NCBI RefSeq assembly: GCF_009909195.1
Contig: NZ_JAAAMU010000025.1
Span: forward strand, 1 to 64,000
Direction: 5' to 3'
Source of the DNA: Paenibacillus sacheonensis
Lineage (GTDB): Bacteria; Bacillota; Bacilli; Paenibacillales; Paenibacillaceae
DNA length: 64,000 nt
This document shows, in pieces, positions 7,103-15,979 of the stretch; position 1 is the first letter of the stretch, and each line of letters opens with the position of its first letter. The notes under the pieces are model-generated. The model was not told the DNA's origin. It worked only from the letters and a program-made list of their open reading frames with translations, and ran no database searches. The position numbers and the translations under genes are program-made.

Positions 7103-8461
7103 ATGAACGAGGGGACGTTGCAAGGAGAGGCGCGGTTTCGCAGGCGTGCGATCAAGGTAGACGAGGCCATGCGGCTCGTTATGGAAGCGCTCGAGCTAGG
7201 CCGGCAGGAATCCGTGCCGCTGTGGGAAGCCGCTGGCCGCAGGCTGGCGGAGGCGGTCAGCGCGACGACGGACTGGCCGCCTTTTGCGCGTTCCGGAATG
7301 GACGGGTTCGCCGTCCGCAGCGCGGACACGGCGCTGGCGTCGCCGGGGGCACCGGCGACGCTGCGCATCGCGGCCACGGTCGCCGCCGGCGCGCTCGCCT
7401 CGGCGGACGTGGCCCCGGGCACTGCCGTCCGCATCATGACGGGCGGTGCCGTGCCCCCTGGGGCGGATGCGGTCGTCATGCTGGAGCAGACGACCGACGC
7501 CGTGGTTGACGGGCAGCCGGCGGTGCTGGTGAAACGCACCGCCGAGCCCGGGCAGAACATCGCGCCGCGGGGCGAGGAGTTCCGCTGCGGCAGCGTGTTC
7601 GCTGGGCCCGGCGAGCTTCTGCGGCCGGGCCATGCGGCACTGCTCGGCACATTCGGCTATGCCCATGTGCCGGTCTATGCGCGGCCGCGCGTCGCGGTGC
7701 TCGCGACCGGCGCGGAGCTGCTGCCGGTCGAGGCGCCCCTCGCGCCGGGCCGCATCCGCGACAGCAACAGCGCGATGGTGGCCGCGCTTGTTGCGCAGCA
7801 CGGGGGCGTGCCGGTCTTGCTCGGCCGTGTGCCGGACGAACCAGGCGCAGCCGCGCAGGCCATTGTGGATGCGCTGCAGCAATGCGATCTCATCATCACG
7901 ACCGGCGGCGTGTCGGTCGGCGATTATGACGTGATGGCGAGCCTGCTCAGCTTCCTCGCGACGGATCATCCTGCCGGCAAGGAAGCCAGCGCGGCATCCT
8001 TCGCCTCTGCTGCGCAAACGGCAGCCAAGCCGGGCCTTCTCCCGCAGGACAGCCGCCTGCTGTTCAACAAAGCGGCCATGCGGCCGGGCGCGCCGACATC
8101 CGCCGCGGTCCTTTCCGGCAAGCTGCTGCTCGCGCTATCGGGCAACCCGGGCGCCTGCTTCGTAGGCTTCGAGCTGTTCGCAAAGCCCGCGCTGCAGCGC
8201 TTGCAGGGCGCAACGCCGGAGCAAGCCATGCCGAAGCAGGTAACCGCCCAGCTGGCCGGCAGCTTCACGAAAGGAAGCCCGCATGAGCGCTTCGTACGCG
8301 CGCGCCTCTATACGGAGAATGCCGTGCTTTGCGCAGCTCCGCTGGGCTTTGGCAAATCGAGCATGATGGCTTCCATTCCGGAGGCGGATGGCTTGATTCG
8401 CATTAAAGCCGGCTCCGAAGGAGCAGTGGAAGGCGACATCGTAGACGTCATCGTGCTCTAG
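7103..8461 (+). CDS. moeA: MoeA, molybdopterin molybdenumtransferase
   Basis: A 452-residue protein with the complete MoeA architecture: the N-terminal MoeA_N domain with the conserved SGMDGFAV motif, then a MoCF-binding domain (VAVLATGAELLP, GRIRDSNSAMV, IITTGGVSVGDYDVM), and a C-terminal domain starting near SGNPGACFVG. It inserts molybdate into adenylylated molybdopterin. The ATG at 7103 has GTGGAGGTACC directly upstream; the much longer open frame to 6968 has no such signal. The gene is very GC-rich, and a ~25-residue Ala-rich insert follows the GGVSVGDYD motif. Confidence 0.92.
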   Translation: MNEGTLQGEARFRRRAIKVDEAMRLVMEALELGRQESVPLWEAAGRRLAEAVSATTDWPPFARSGMDGFAVRSADTALASPGAPATLRIAATVAAGALASADVAPGTAVRIMTGGAVPPGADAVVMLEQTTDAVVDGQPAVLVKRTAEPGQNIAPRGEEFRCGSVFAGPGELLRPGHAALLGTFGYAHVPVYARPRVAVLATGAELLPVEAPLAPGRIRDSNSAMVAALVAQHGGVPVLLGRVPDEPGAAAQAIVDALQQCDLIITTGGVSVGDYDVMASLLSFLATDHPAGKEASAASFASAAQTAAKPGLLPQDSRLLFNKAAMRPGAPTSAAVLSGKLLLALSGNPGACFVGFELFAKPALQRLQGATPEQAMPKQVTAQLAGSFTKGSPHERFVRARLYTENAVLCAAPLGFGKSSMMASIPEADGLIRIKAGSEGAVEGDIVDVIVL

Positions 8462-8473
8462 AACGGCAGCGTT

Positions 8474-9793
8474 CTATAGGACGGTATCCATGCGGAATCC
8501 GCTCAGACCGACCCGAAGGCGCGGCTCGCTGCTGGCCGTGTAGGTCATGATCTTCTGGAAAACGCCAGCCTTCGCGTTAATGAGCGATCCCGTCGGAAGA
8601 TCGGCCGTTCGAGAGAGCAAATCTCCGAACGTCGACGCAAATTCGTTCCAGCCTGTCAGCTGTTGTCTCAGGTCCTCAGATGAATTGCTCGCTGCGTTAT
8701 GCAGTTTCTCTTCATCCAGCTGCCACAACCCGTCCGAGGTTCGGTAAAGACCGGCGGCCTGGGCACCTGGATGAGCCAGCGCAGCTTCAATGCGCTGCAG
8801 GGGCCTTGGATCCAAGCTTCCAGCCGCAAGACGATCCGACTCGTGGAGCGCATTCACGCCTTCGGCCAGCTGCCTCAACTGACGGATGAAAGAGGTATGA
8901 TCCTGCTGCACCTTAACGGTTACAGCGGAGGGGATACGCAAAGCGGAGAGGTCGAGCTGAACCTGGCCGTTGCGTACGGTAATTTCATTGGACGGCGAAG
9001 ACAGGCTTGGACCGCCGTCAATGGCATACACGGCATCCGAGGCAGGGTTCGCGATGCTGCCGATGCCGGTTGCCCGGACGAGACTGCTGCTTCCGTGGTC
9101 CTCCAGCCTGAACGCATGGCCGACGCCGTGGTACAGAGAGCGCAGTTCCAATCTATCCGTCCCCTCTGACGAATCCGTTACAACTTCCGCAGTCAGGCCT
9201 AAGGAACTAGCATAAACCGCATCGCGAATCCGCCGAAGAACGGAGCGATTCGTCTCGTTAGGCCGCAAAGTAATCGTGAGCATTGTCTCGCTTCCGGATG
9301 CCGTATGCAGGATCAAACGATGTTCGCCCGGCGAAGCGACGGAAGGCGCATTCGCCGTTAAAGCAAAGCTGATATTGCGCTGCGGCCGTGCGAGCGAGAA
9401 GGTTTGCACACGAAATGATCCGATGTCGGCGCCATCCTTGGCGCTGCCGGCTACTGCCGCTTCCGAGACTACGATCCGCTTCGCGAAAAGCGGGGCATGG
9501 CGGGGTATAAGCGCAGCGGCTGTCCCGCTAAGCGATCTGCAGGCTGCCTGCCAATCGGCAGCAGCGTCCGCGGCAGCCAGAAGCGCTTGTCTAGCATCCG
9601 CTGGCAGTGAAGCGGGACTTGCGGCGTAAGCAGGCTTGGGGGCGCGCGATTTCTGGCGTTCGGTCCTCCTGCGATTGTAATCATTTTGCTCGCTCATGTA
9701 TGGATACATATTGTATCTTTCGACTGGCCAAATGGGCTCGTTCGTACGGCGAACGGTCCCGAATATGGCAGGAACGGAATACGGCATCACCAC
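8474..9793 (-). CDS. FliD-like (flagellar cap-like) protein, solitary
   Basis: A 439-residue protein. From about residue 180 it matches the FliD pattern: LRRIRDAVYASSLGLTAEVV, then DRLELRS with a G-H/N-F run, then VYAIDGGPSLSSPSNEITV and VTVKVQQDHTSFIRQLRQLAEGVNAL. In FliD this region forms the cap domains and the start of the C-terminal helix. The usual N-terminal coiled coil and the final helical section are reduced. GTG start at 9793 with GGAGGC seven bases upstream. No other flagellar gene is near, so its role (accessory cap, adhesin or surface protein) is open. Confidence 0.65.
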   Translation of the reverse strand: MVMPYSVPAIFGTVRRTNEPIWPVERYNMYPYMSEQNDYNRRRTERQKSRAPKPAYAASPASLPADARQALLAAADAAADWQAACRSLSGTAAALIPRHAPLFAKRIVVSEAAVAGSAKDGADIGSFRVQTFSLARPQRNISFALTANAPSVASPGEHRLILHTASGSETMLTITLRPNETNRSVLRRIRDAVYASSLGLTAEVVTDSSEGTDRLELRSLYHGVGHAFRLEDHGSSSLVRATGIGSIANPASDAVYAIDGGPSLSSPSNEITVRNGQVQLDLSALRIPSAVTVKVQQDHTSFIRQLRQLAEGVNALHESDRLAAGSLDPRPLQRIEAALAHPGAQAAGLYRTSDGLWQLDEEKLHNAASNSSEDLRQQLTGWNEFASTFGDLLSRTADLPTGSLINAKAGVFQKIMTYTASSEPRLRVGLSGFRMDTVL

Positions 9794-10067
9794 GACAATC
9801 GCCTCCGATCTCGGATTATGTTATTCTTAACATACCAAAAACACCTTTAAACCACTAGTCTTTTCTGACGTTACATTCTGATATGAAGAATCTTTGAACT
9901 GGAGCCGAACCAACTTCCCTGCGTTTCGCTTGGAGGATTCCCCTGATCCAATCTGTTACATCGTTTGTCTGGCAAATGGCTTGTCCGGCATGGACGGGTC
10001 AAAGTACAGACAAGCTATAGCCCGAGTCCCGCAGCAGCACGCAAGTCTCGGGCATCCGCAATGGTGA

Positions 10068-10475
10068 TTAGATGAGCAGAAACAGAAACGCGATGGAAGC
10101 CAGATCGAAAGCGAGCGCTTCGCCGAAGCCGTACCCGCCATATCCGTACCCGCCGCCGTATCCATAAGGATCGCCGTAATAGGGATCGTAGGGGTAGTAC
10201 GCTTGCGTTTGCGCGGTATCCTTCGTCTTGTTGTCGGCAGCCGATTTTCCCTTCTTCGACTTCTTGCTCTTCTGATTGGTGACTTTGCCCTGCTTGACGC
10301 CTGTCGTCGCGTTCGCGTTCGCGGTTACCTCGGGGCGTTCGTTCAACATGACGCGTCCTTCGTGGCAGCGGCTCAAGATTCCGACATGGCGCTTTCCTTC
10401 CGTCGTGACGACGCAAACGGGCATGCCGCAAAATTGTTTGATGTTCTCTTCATGTAATGGATAAACTTGTTCCAT
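10068..10475 (-). CDS. hypothetical protein with Lys-rich linker and Gly/Tyr-rich tail
   Basis: A 135-residue protein of unknown function. Residues 1-50 form a small, probably beta-barrel domain (MPVCVVTTEGKRHVGILSRC). A Lys/Ser-rich linker follows (SKKSKKGKS), then a Tyr/Gly/Pro-rich stretch (YYPYDPYYGDPYGYGGG) and a hydrophobic C-terminus (ALAFDLASIAFLFLLI). Gly/Tyr-rich short proteins of this kind are common among spore coat and surface proteins of Paenibacillus, but no assignment is made. Strong ribosome site GGGAGGTG upstream of ATG 10475. It is divergent from the YwmB-like gene. Confidence 0.7.
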   Translation of the reverse strand: MEQVYPLHEENIKQFCGMPVCVVTTEGKRHVGILSRCHEGRVMLNERPEVTANANATTGVKQGKVTNQKSKKSKKGKSAADNKTKDTAQTQAYYPYDPYYGDPYGYGGGYGYGGYGFGEALAFDLASIAFLFLLI

Positions 10476-10595
10476 GATGGTAGTGACACCTCCCCTGGGT
10501 TATCTGGTGACAGTGTATTCACCCAGAGGCGGATGCGCATGGATATTTACCCAATTCGCCTTGCAAATGAAGCTGAAGCGAGGAGTGGATGTGCA

Positions 10596-11423
10596 ATGTC
10601 ATTGAAGTCTCTCGAGCCGGTTCCGATTCGGAAAACGAAGCATAAACGGTTTCCGCAGTTGGGCATCGTCGCGGCACTCGTGATCTTGATCGCTGCCATC
10701 GTCTGGGCGCTTACAGCCGGACGAAACGGGGGAGGAACGGGTGAGCAGCGACCGCTCAAAGCCGACTTCGAAACCGTCTGGGCATGGGCCGATGCGGAAT
10801 ACGCCGGCGGTTCGCAAAGCGCCGAATGGGCATTTCGCTGGGACGGTGCCGCAGGCGTGAAGGCCGTGAGAGCTCTCGCAGCCGATCTCGGCTTCAACCT
10901 GAGCGGCAAGCTGGCCGAAGGCGGCGGCACGATCGACGTGGTTGCCTCGAATCCCGAGTACGAGATGACGCTGTGGATTCGTTCGCGTCAGCCTTCGGGA
11001 GCCATTGCCGATCCTACCGAAGCAGCAAAGGACAAGGAGCTGTACGATATCGTGCTGTTGTTGAATGCGGCCGAGCATTCACGGAAACAGGCGGTAGCGA
11101 ATGCCATCGCCAAAGTGGAGGACGAGGTTTCAAGGACGGGCCTGGACCTTCGCGGAGGAATGACAGTCAAGGGACTTTCAACCGGCGAAGGCGCGGGGAG
11201 CCGAATCGTGAAGGCAGCGGGAGCCTCGGAAACGGAGGCGTATGACGACGGTCATACGAGCAGCTTGACGTATTTCAGTGCAAAGCTCGGGAGCAAGGTT
11301 CAGAGCGGGTCGAATTCGGTTAATCTGCAAATTGCGGAGTCGTCTTCGGGTACCGGCGGGGCGCCTCAATTGATCGTCGGCGTGCCCCTTATTACTGGCG
11401 ATTATGCGCTCCAGGATCCGTAA
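10596..11423 (+). CDS. YwmB-like membrane-anchored protein
   Basis: A 275-residue protein with one N-terminal membrane segment (LGIVAALVILIAAIVWALTAG) and an extracytoplasmic domain. The end of the domain (NSVNLQIAESS ... QLIVGVPLITGDY) resembles the YwmB family, whose members finish in N-L-Q-hydrophobic ... G-T-P-I-I-x-x-Y. YwmB proteins are of unknown function and in bacilli sit near cell-wall and sporulation genes. ATG 10596 is chosen for the GAGGAGTGG ribosome site; the longer frame to 10467 overlaps the divergent gene. Confidence 0.6.
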   Translation: MSLKSLEPVPIRKTKHKRFPQLGIVAALVILIAAIVWALTAGRNGGGTGEQRPLKADFETVWAWADAEYAGGSQSAEWAFRWDGAAGVKAVRALAADLGFNLSGKLAEGGGTIDVVASNPEYEMTLWIRSRQPSGAIADPTEAAKDKELYDIVLLLNAAEHSRKQAVANAIAKVEDEVSRTGLDLRGGMTVKGLSTGEGAGSRIVKAAGASETEAYDDGHTSSLTYFSAKLGSKVQSGSNSVNLQIAESSSGTGGAPQLIVGVPLITGDYALQDP

Positions 11424-11558
11424 TCCGATACGCGGGCTCATCGTTTTTTTATCCCCGTTTCAATAGCATCTGACGACTTGTTATGCTAAACTACATTAAA
11501 AAGCTAAACGCTTAACGCTGCATAAAAATACATACGAAAGAATGAGGGAATAACCTAC

Positions 11559-13106
11559 GTGAGCATACACGATTCAATTGCCGCAGAGGGTGCGGTTTAT
11601 TATTTATTCGGGGCTACCGGCGACTTGGCTCGCCGCAAGCTGTTCCCTGCGCTGTTCAGCCTATATAAGGAAGGCAAGCTGGCCGAGGACTTCGCCGTTG
11701 TCGGCCTTGCGCGCCGTCCGCGCACGGACGAGCAGTTCCGTGCGGACATCTACGAGTCGATCGGCGAGTTTTGCCGATATAAGGCCGACGAGGCGGGTCA
11801 GTGGGAACGCTTCGCGTCGCATTTCGTTTACATGTCCCTGGATATCAACAACGTCGACGGTTTCCGGGAGCTGGCTCGCAAATCGGTGGAGCTTGATGCG
11901 AAGTTCAACATTCCGGGCAACCGCTTGTTCTATCTGGCGCTGGCGCCGGAGCTGTTCGGTCCGGTATCGTTCAACCTGCGCGACGGCGGCATGCTGGAAT
12001 CGACCGGCTGGAACCGTCTCGTGATCGAGAAACCGTTCGGCTACGACCTGGAGTCGGCTCGTAAGCTGAACGCGCAGCTCAGCCAGGTGTTCAAGGAAGA
12101 AGAGATTTATCGTATCGACCACTACTTGGGTAAGGAAATGGTCCAAAATATCGAGGTTCTGCGGTTCTCCAATGCCTTTTTCGAGCCGCTGTGGAACAAT
12201 CAGCATATCGCGAACGTGCAGATCTCGCTCTCCGAGACGGTCGGCGTCGAAGAGCGCGGCGGGTACTACGACAAATCCGGCGCCCTGCGCGACATGGTTC
12301 AGAACCATATGATGCAGATGCTGGCGATGATCGCGATGGAGCCGCCGAGCCGCCTGCATCCCGAGGATATCCGCGACGAGAAGGTCAAAGCACTTCGGTC
12401 GCTGCGTCCGTTCGCATCGGCCGTCGAAGTCAATGCCAATGTCATTCGCGGCCAATACAGCGAAGGCGAGAGCAAGGGCAAGACGCTGGCGGGTTACCGG
12501 CAGGAAGATTCCGTCAACCCGCAGTCGTCGACGGAGACCTATTTCGCGGCACGCGTCTATTTGGACAATTTCCGCTGGGCCGGCGTTCCCTTCTATATCC
12601 GTACGGGCAAGCGACTGCCGGTCAAAACGACCGAGGTCGTCATCGAGTTCAAAAACGTGCCGGACAATATCCTGTTCGCGCAGAAGCATGATCTGGCGCC
12701 TAACCTGCTCGTGATTCGCGTGAATCCGATGGAAGGCATCTATATCAAGATCAATGCGAAAAAGCCGGGCGTCGACAATGTCGTGCAGCCCGTATCGATG
12801 GAGTTCTGCCAAAGCTGCATGATCGGCATCAATACGCCGGAAGCGTACGAGCGGCTCATCTACGATGCGGCACGCGGGGAGTCGACCTACTTCACCCGTT
12901 GGGACGAAGTGGCTCAAGCATGGTCCTTCGTGGACCGTATCGCCGAAGCATGGCGCGAGGACAACGGCAGCCTTCAATTCTATCCGGCCGGCTCCTGGGG
13001 TCCGGCGCGCACGGATGAATTGCTGGCACAAGACGGGTTCCACTGGTGGCCGGTCAACGGGCAGGCGGAAGACAACGTAATTTGGATTTCCGGCGGTCCC
13101 AAATAA
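11559..13106 (+). CDS. zwf: glucose-6-phosphate 1-dehydrogenase
   Basis: A 515-residue protein that is full length for Zwf. The NADP-binding motif GATGDLARRKLFPAL lies near residue 20 and the active-site stretch RIDHYLGKEMVQN near 190, with a substrate Lys in VIEKPFG and the conserved FYIRTGKRLP later. It oxidises glucose-6-phosphate to 6-phosphogluconolactone and makes NADPH. GTG start at 11559 with GAGGG upstream. It stands alone between YwmB-like and prfC. Confidence 0.96.
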   Translation: MSIHDSIAAEGAVYYLFGATGDLARRKLFPALFSLYKEGKLAEDFAVVGLARRPRTDEQFRADIYESIGEFCRYKADEAGQWERFASHFVYMSLDINNVDGFRELARKSVELDAKFNIPGNRLFYLALAPELFGPVSFNLRDGGMLESTGWNRLVIEKPFGYDLESARKLNAQLSQVFKEEEIYRIDHYLGKEMVQNIEVLRFSNAFFEPLWNNQHIANVQISLSETVGVEERGGYYDKSGALRDMVQNHMMQMLAMIAMEPPSRLHPEDIRDEKVKALRSLRPFASAVEVNANVIRGQYSEGESKGKTLAGYRQEDSVNPQSSTETYFAARVYLDNFRWAGVPFYIRTGKRLPVKTTEVVIEFKNVPDNILFAQKHDLAPNLLVIRVNPMEGIYIKINAKKPGVDNVVQPVSMEFCQSCMIGINTPEAYERLIYDAARGESTYFTRWDEVAQAWSFVDRIAEAWREDNGSLQFYPAGSWGPARTDELLAQDGFHWWPVNGQAEDNVIWISGGPK

Positions 13107-13360
13107 GATTACGCAAGCGAATAGGCTGCTGCATATGCTGAAGGATGGATGGCGCAACGTTCGAAGGCGGTCATTCATCCTTCGCTGTTTCGCAGGCAGC
13201 GTGCTCGGCGCGTAAGGCGGCAGCGCTTGAAGGATGAAGGATGATCTTAAAGGCACTTTATATATTGTCATAGCGCCGCTTGAACAAGGGGAACCCCTGA
13301 CGTACAGGTCCTCGCGTTCGTGCTCGGCGGCAATGGAAAAGAGAGACGAAGGGAACTATC

Positions 13361-14947
13361 ATGAGTAAAACTATTACGGACGAAATTAAACGGGAAGTCG
13401 AGAAACGGCGCACGTTCGCCATCATTTCCCACCCGGATGCGGGTAAAACGACACTAACGGAGAAGCTACTCCTGTTCGGGGGCGCTATCCGCGAAGCGGG
13501 ATCGGTCAAAGCGCGCAAAGCCAGCCGTCACGCGACGAGCGACTGGATGGAGATCGAGAAGCAGCGGGGGATTTCCGTTACGTCCTCCGTCATGCAATTC
13601 GATTACAGCGGCCACCGCGTCAATATTCTGGATACCCCTGGTCACCAGGATTTCAGTGAAGACACGTACCGGACGCTGACGGCCGCGGACAGCGCGGTCA
13701 TGCTGATCGACGTCGCGAAAGGCGTCGAGGCGCAAACGATCAAGCTGTTCCAAGTTTGCAGCAAGCGCGGCATTCCGATCTTTACGTTCATCAACAAATT
13801 GGACCGCGAGGGCCAAAATCCGTTCGAGCTGATGGAAGAGCTGGAGCGGGTGCTGGGCATCCGGGCCGTTCCGATGAACTGGCCGATCGGCATGGGCCGC
13901 GAGCTGTGCGGCGTCTATGACCGGATGAAGAACCAAGTAGAGCTGTTCAAAGGGAACGATCACTCCACGATCGAGGTTCTGAAGGTCGAGGACTATAACG
14001 ATCCCCATATTCGCGAGATGGCCGGCGATTATTTGACCGACCAATTGATCGCGGACTTGGAGCTGCTCGACGTTGCGGGCGATCCGTTCGACTACGAGAA
14101 GGTTCGCGCTGGCGAGCTGACGCCGCTCTTCTTCGGCAGCGCGGTCAATAATTTCGGCGTGCAGACGTTCCTCGAGAACTTTCTGCAGCTGGCGCCGGCA
14201 CCGACCCAGCGCCAGAGCACGACCGGTCCCGTGGATCCGACGAGCGAGAAGTTCTCGGGCTACGTGTTCAAGATTCAAGCGAACATGAATCCGGCTCACC
14301 GCGACCGGATCGCGTTCCTGCGTATCTGCTCGGGGCGTTTCGAGCGGGGCATGAGCGTTCGCCATGTCCGTAACGGTAAAGACATCAAGCTGTCGCAGCC
14401 TCAGCAATTCCTGGCGCAGGACCGCGATATCGTCGAGAATGCGTATCCGGGCGACATCATCGGCTTGTTCGATCCCGGTATCTTCCGGATCGGCGATTCC
14501 CTCTCGCAGGGAAGCGAGATCGTCTTCGACGAGCTGCCGACGTTCTCTCCGGAGCTGTTCGCGAAAGTGACCGTCAAGAATGCGCTGAAGCATAAACAGT
14601 ACCAGAAGGGCATCGATCAGCTGACCGAAGAAGGCACGATTCAGGTGTTCCATTCCACGGGCAATTTCGACGAAACCATTCTTGGCGTCGTCGGCCAGCT
14701 GCAGTTCGAGGTATTCGAGCATCGGATGCGTTCGGAGTACGGCGTGGAGATCATGCTGCACCGCATGCAATTCCAATTCGCGCGCTGGATCGTCGACGAT
14801 AAGATCGACCCGTCCAAATACAGAATCAATTCAACGCTCGTCAAGGATAAGAAAGACAACTACGTCGCGCTGTTCGAGAACGAATACGCGATGCGCACCG
14901 CAATGGATAAGAATCCGACCTCCAAGTTTTTGGAGATGGCGCCTTAA
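13361..14947 (+). CDS. prfC: peptide chain release factor 3
   Basis: A 528-residue translational GTPase with the RF3 pattern: P-loop SHPDAGKTT, switch regions (RGISVTSSVMQF, DTPGHQDFSEDTYRTL), NKLDREGQNPFEL, and the RF3-specific C-terminal domain. RF3 recycles RF1/RF2 after peptide release. Start 13361 with GAAGGGAAC upstream. The preceding 254 bases (13107-13360) hold no gene; an imperfect inverted repeat built on AAGGATG ... CATCCTT is visible there. Confidence 0.96.
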   Translation: MSKTITDEIKREVEKRRTFAIISHPDAGKTTLTEKLLLFGGAIREAGSVKARKASRHATSDWMEIEKQRGISVTSSVMQFDYSGHRVNILDTPGHQDFSEDTYRTLTAADSAVMLIDVAKGVEAQTIKLFQVCSKRGIPIFTFINKLDREGQNPFELMEELERVLGIRAVPMNWPIGMGRELCGVYDRMKNQVELFKGNDHSTIEVLKVEDYNDPHIREMAGDYLTDQLIADLELLDVAGDPFDYEKVRAGELTPLFFGSAVNNFGVQTFLENFLQLAPAPTQRQSTTGPVDPTSEKFSGYVFKIQANMNPAHRDRIAFLRICSGRFERGMSVRHVRNGKDIKLSQPQQFLAQDRDIVENAYPGDIIGLFDPGIFRIGDSLSQGSEIVFDELPTFSPELFAKVTVKNALKHKQYQKGIDQLTEEGTIQVFHSTGNFDETILGVVGQLQFEVFEHRMRSEYGVEIMLHRMQFQFARWIVDDKIDPSKYRINSTLVKDKKDNYVALFENEYAMRTAMDKNPTSKFLEMAP

Positions 14948-14952
14948 TGAAC

Positions 14953-14999
14953 AAAGACCTCGCGACCGCAGCAATGCGGTACGCGAGGTCTTTCTTTTG
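14953..14999 (+). terminator. prfC terminator
   Basis: Strong stem AAAGACCTCGCG-ACCGCA / TGCGGT-ACGCGAGGTCTTT with a short loop and TCTTTT tail, immediately after prfC. Confidence 0.92.
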
Positions 15000-15070
15000 A
15001 CGTGAGCAGGTTTCAACCGTTAGGACGGAGATCAGCGGCAATTGTAGAGATCCGCTTCATGACGTGCGGA

Positions 15071-15484
15071 TCAGCCGCGTCCGGCCAGCTGTTCCATGCG
15101 GCGGTGATGCACGATGGCGGCGATGATATCCTGCTCCACGGCGGCATTGTATGCGCGAAGCATGCTCGGCAGCAGGAAGAGATCGACGATGATCCAAACA
15201 AACAGCGCAAGTCCGGGCAGAATGCATAACGTCAAGGATACGATCATGAGCGAGGTAGAATCCGAAGCAGATGCGACGATGCTGATGAGGTAGAAGAAAA
15301 GGGCAGCGGCGAAGAGGGTCAGCTGAGCGGCACCCGAGCCTTTACGCTTCAGGTAGAAACGATGGAGTCCAAAATGGCCGCCCAGCAGCATCAGATAGGC
15401 GACGCCCGCCGATTTCTCCGCGCGCCGGAGCTCGGAGTTCAGGAGCATCAGCTCGTTCAAGGACAAGTCCTGTTTATTCAGCAT
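15071..15484 (-). CDS. TM2-domain membrane protein (second of a pair)
   Basis: A 137-residue protein with the TM2 pattern: a first membrane segment ending in GGHFGLHRFYLKRKGSG, then two further hydrophobic segments (LTLFAAALFFYLISIVA, LTLCILPGLALFVWIIVDLFLLPSML). Function of TM2 proteins is unknown. It starts four bases after the stop of the sister gene at 15488, so they are one transcript. It has one more hydrophobic segment than the sister. Confidence 0.82.
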   Translation of the reverse strand: MLNKQDLSLNELMLLNSELRRAEKSAGVAYLMLLGGHFGLHRFYLKRKGSGAAQLTLFAAALFFYLISIVASASDSTSLMIVSLTLCILPGLALFVWIIVDLFLLPSMLRAYNAAVEQDIIAAIVHHRRMEQLAGRG

Positions 15485-15487
15485 GGA

Positions 15488-15841
15488 CTAGCGGCTCATC
15501 GCATTATTGAAATGCTTTTGGGACAACAGGTCGTTCAGGATTCGGCCTTCCAGCTTATCATTCTCTTCTTTGACGATGCCGTGCAGCAGAAACGCGTCGA
15601 TTAGCGCCCATATGCCGGTTACCACAGCCCCGACGATCGTCAGCGTCAGGATGAGCATAACGATGGCCGTTCCCGTTCGTTTTACATAGAAACGATGCGC
15701 GCCGAAGCCGCCCAGGAAGAACCATAGAATATAAGCCACAAGCATGCTCTTGCCCTGCGATCGTACTTCTTGGTCCAAAAGGAGCAGCTCGCGGGTATCC
15801 AATTGGCTCTTTTGCGCGATGTTATAATTCAAAACTACCAT
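15488..15841 (-). CDS. TM2-domain membrane protein (first of a pair)
   Basis: A 117-residue protein with the classic TM2 signature (LVAYILWFFLGGFGAHRFYVKR, then TAIVMLILTLTIVGAVVTGIWALIDAFLL). An N-terminal charged helix (LDTRELLLLDQEVRSQGKS) also occurs in the downstream sister, so the two are paralogs that may pair in the membrane. The ATG at 15841 sits almost on top of AAAGGGGA; the in-frame TTG at 15832 has better spacing and may be the true start. Confidence 0.85.
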   Translation of the reverse strand: MVVLNYNIAQKSQLDTRELLLLDQEVRSQGKSMLVAYILWFFLGGFGAHRFYVKRTGTAIVMLILTLTIVGAVVTGIWALIDAFLLHGIVKEENDKLEGRILNDLLSQKHFNNAMSR

Positions 15842-15979
15842 TCCCCTTTAAATGTAATCCTGATATTTTCGACTCACCTAGTATAAAGGAACCATTCGAA
15901 TTCGACAAGGAATTACTAGTACAATTACTAAAATATAACACTCGCTGACGCGATTCGCCGTTGACAAGAGTAGGAGGCC

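Noticed and set aside
11661..13271. A 536-codon open frame on the minus strand opposite zwf
   Set aside because: Its product is Arg/His/Leu-rich and matches nothing; it is the antisense shadow of a highly biased zwf gene with clear catalytic motifs.
13466..14776. A 436-codon minus-strand frame opposite prfC
   Set aside because: Shadow frame; prfC on the plus strand has complete GTPase motifs and a ribosome site.
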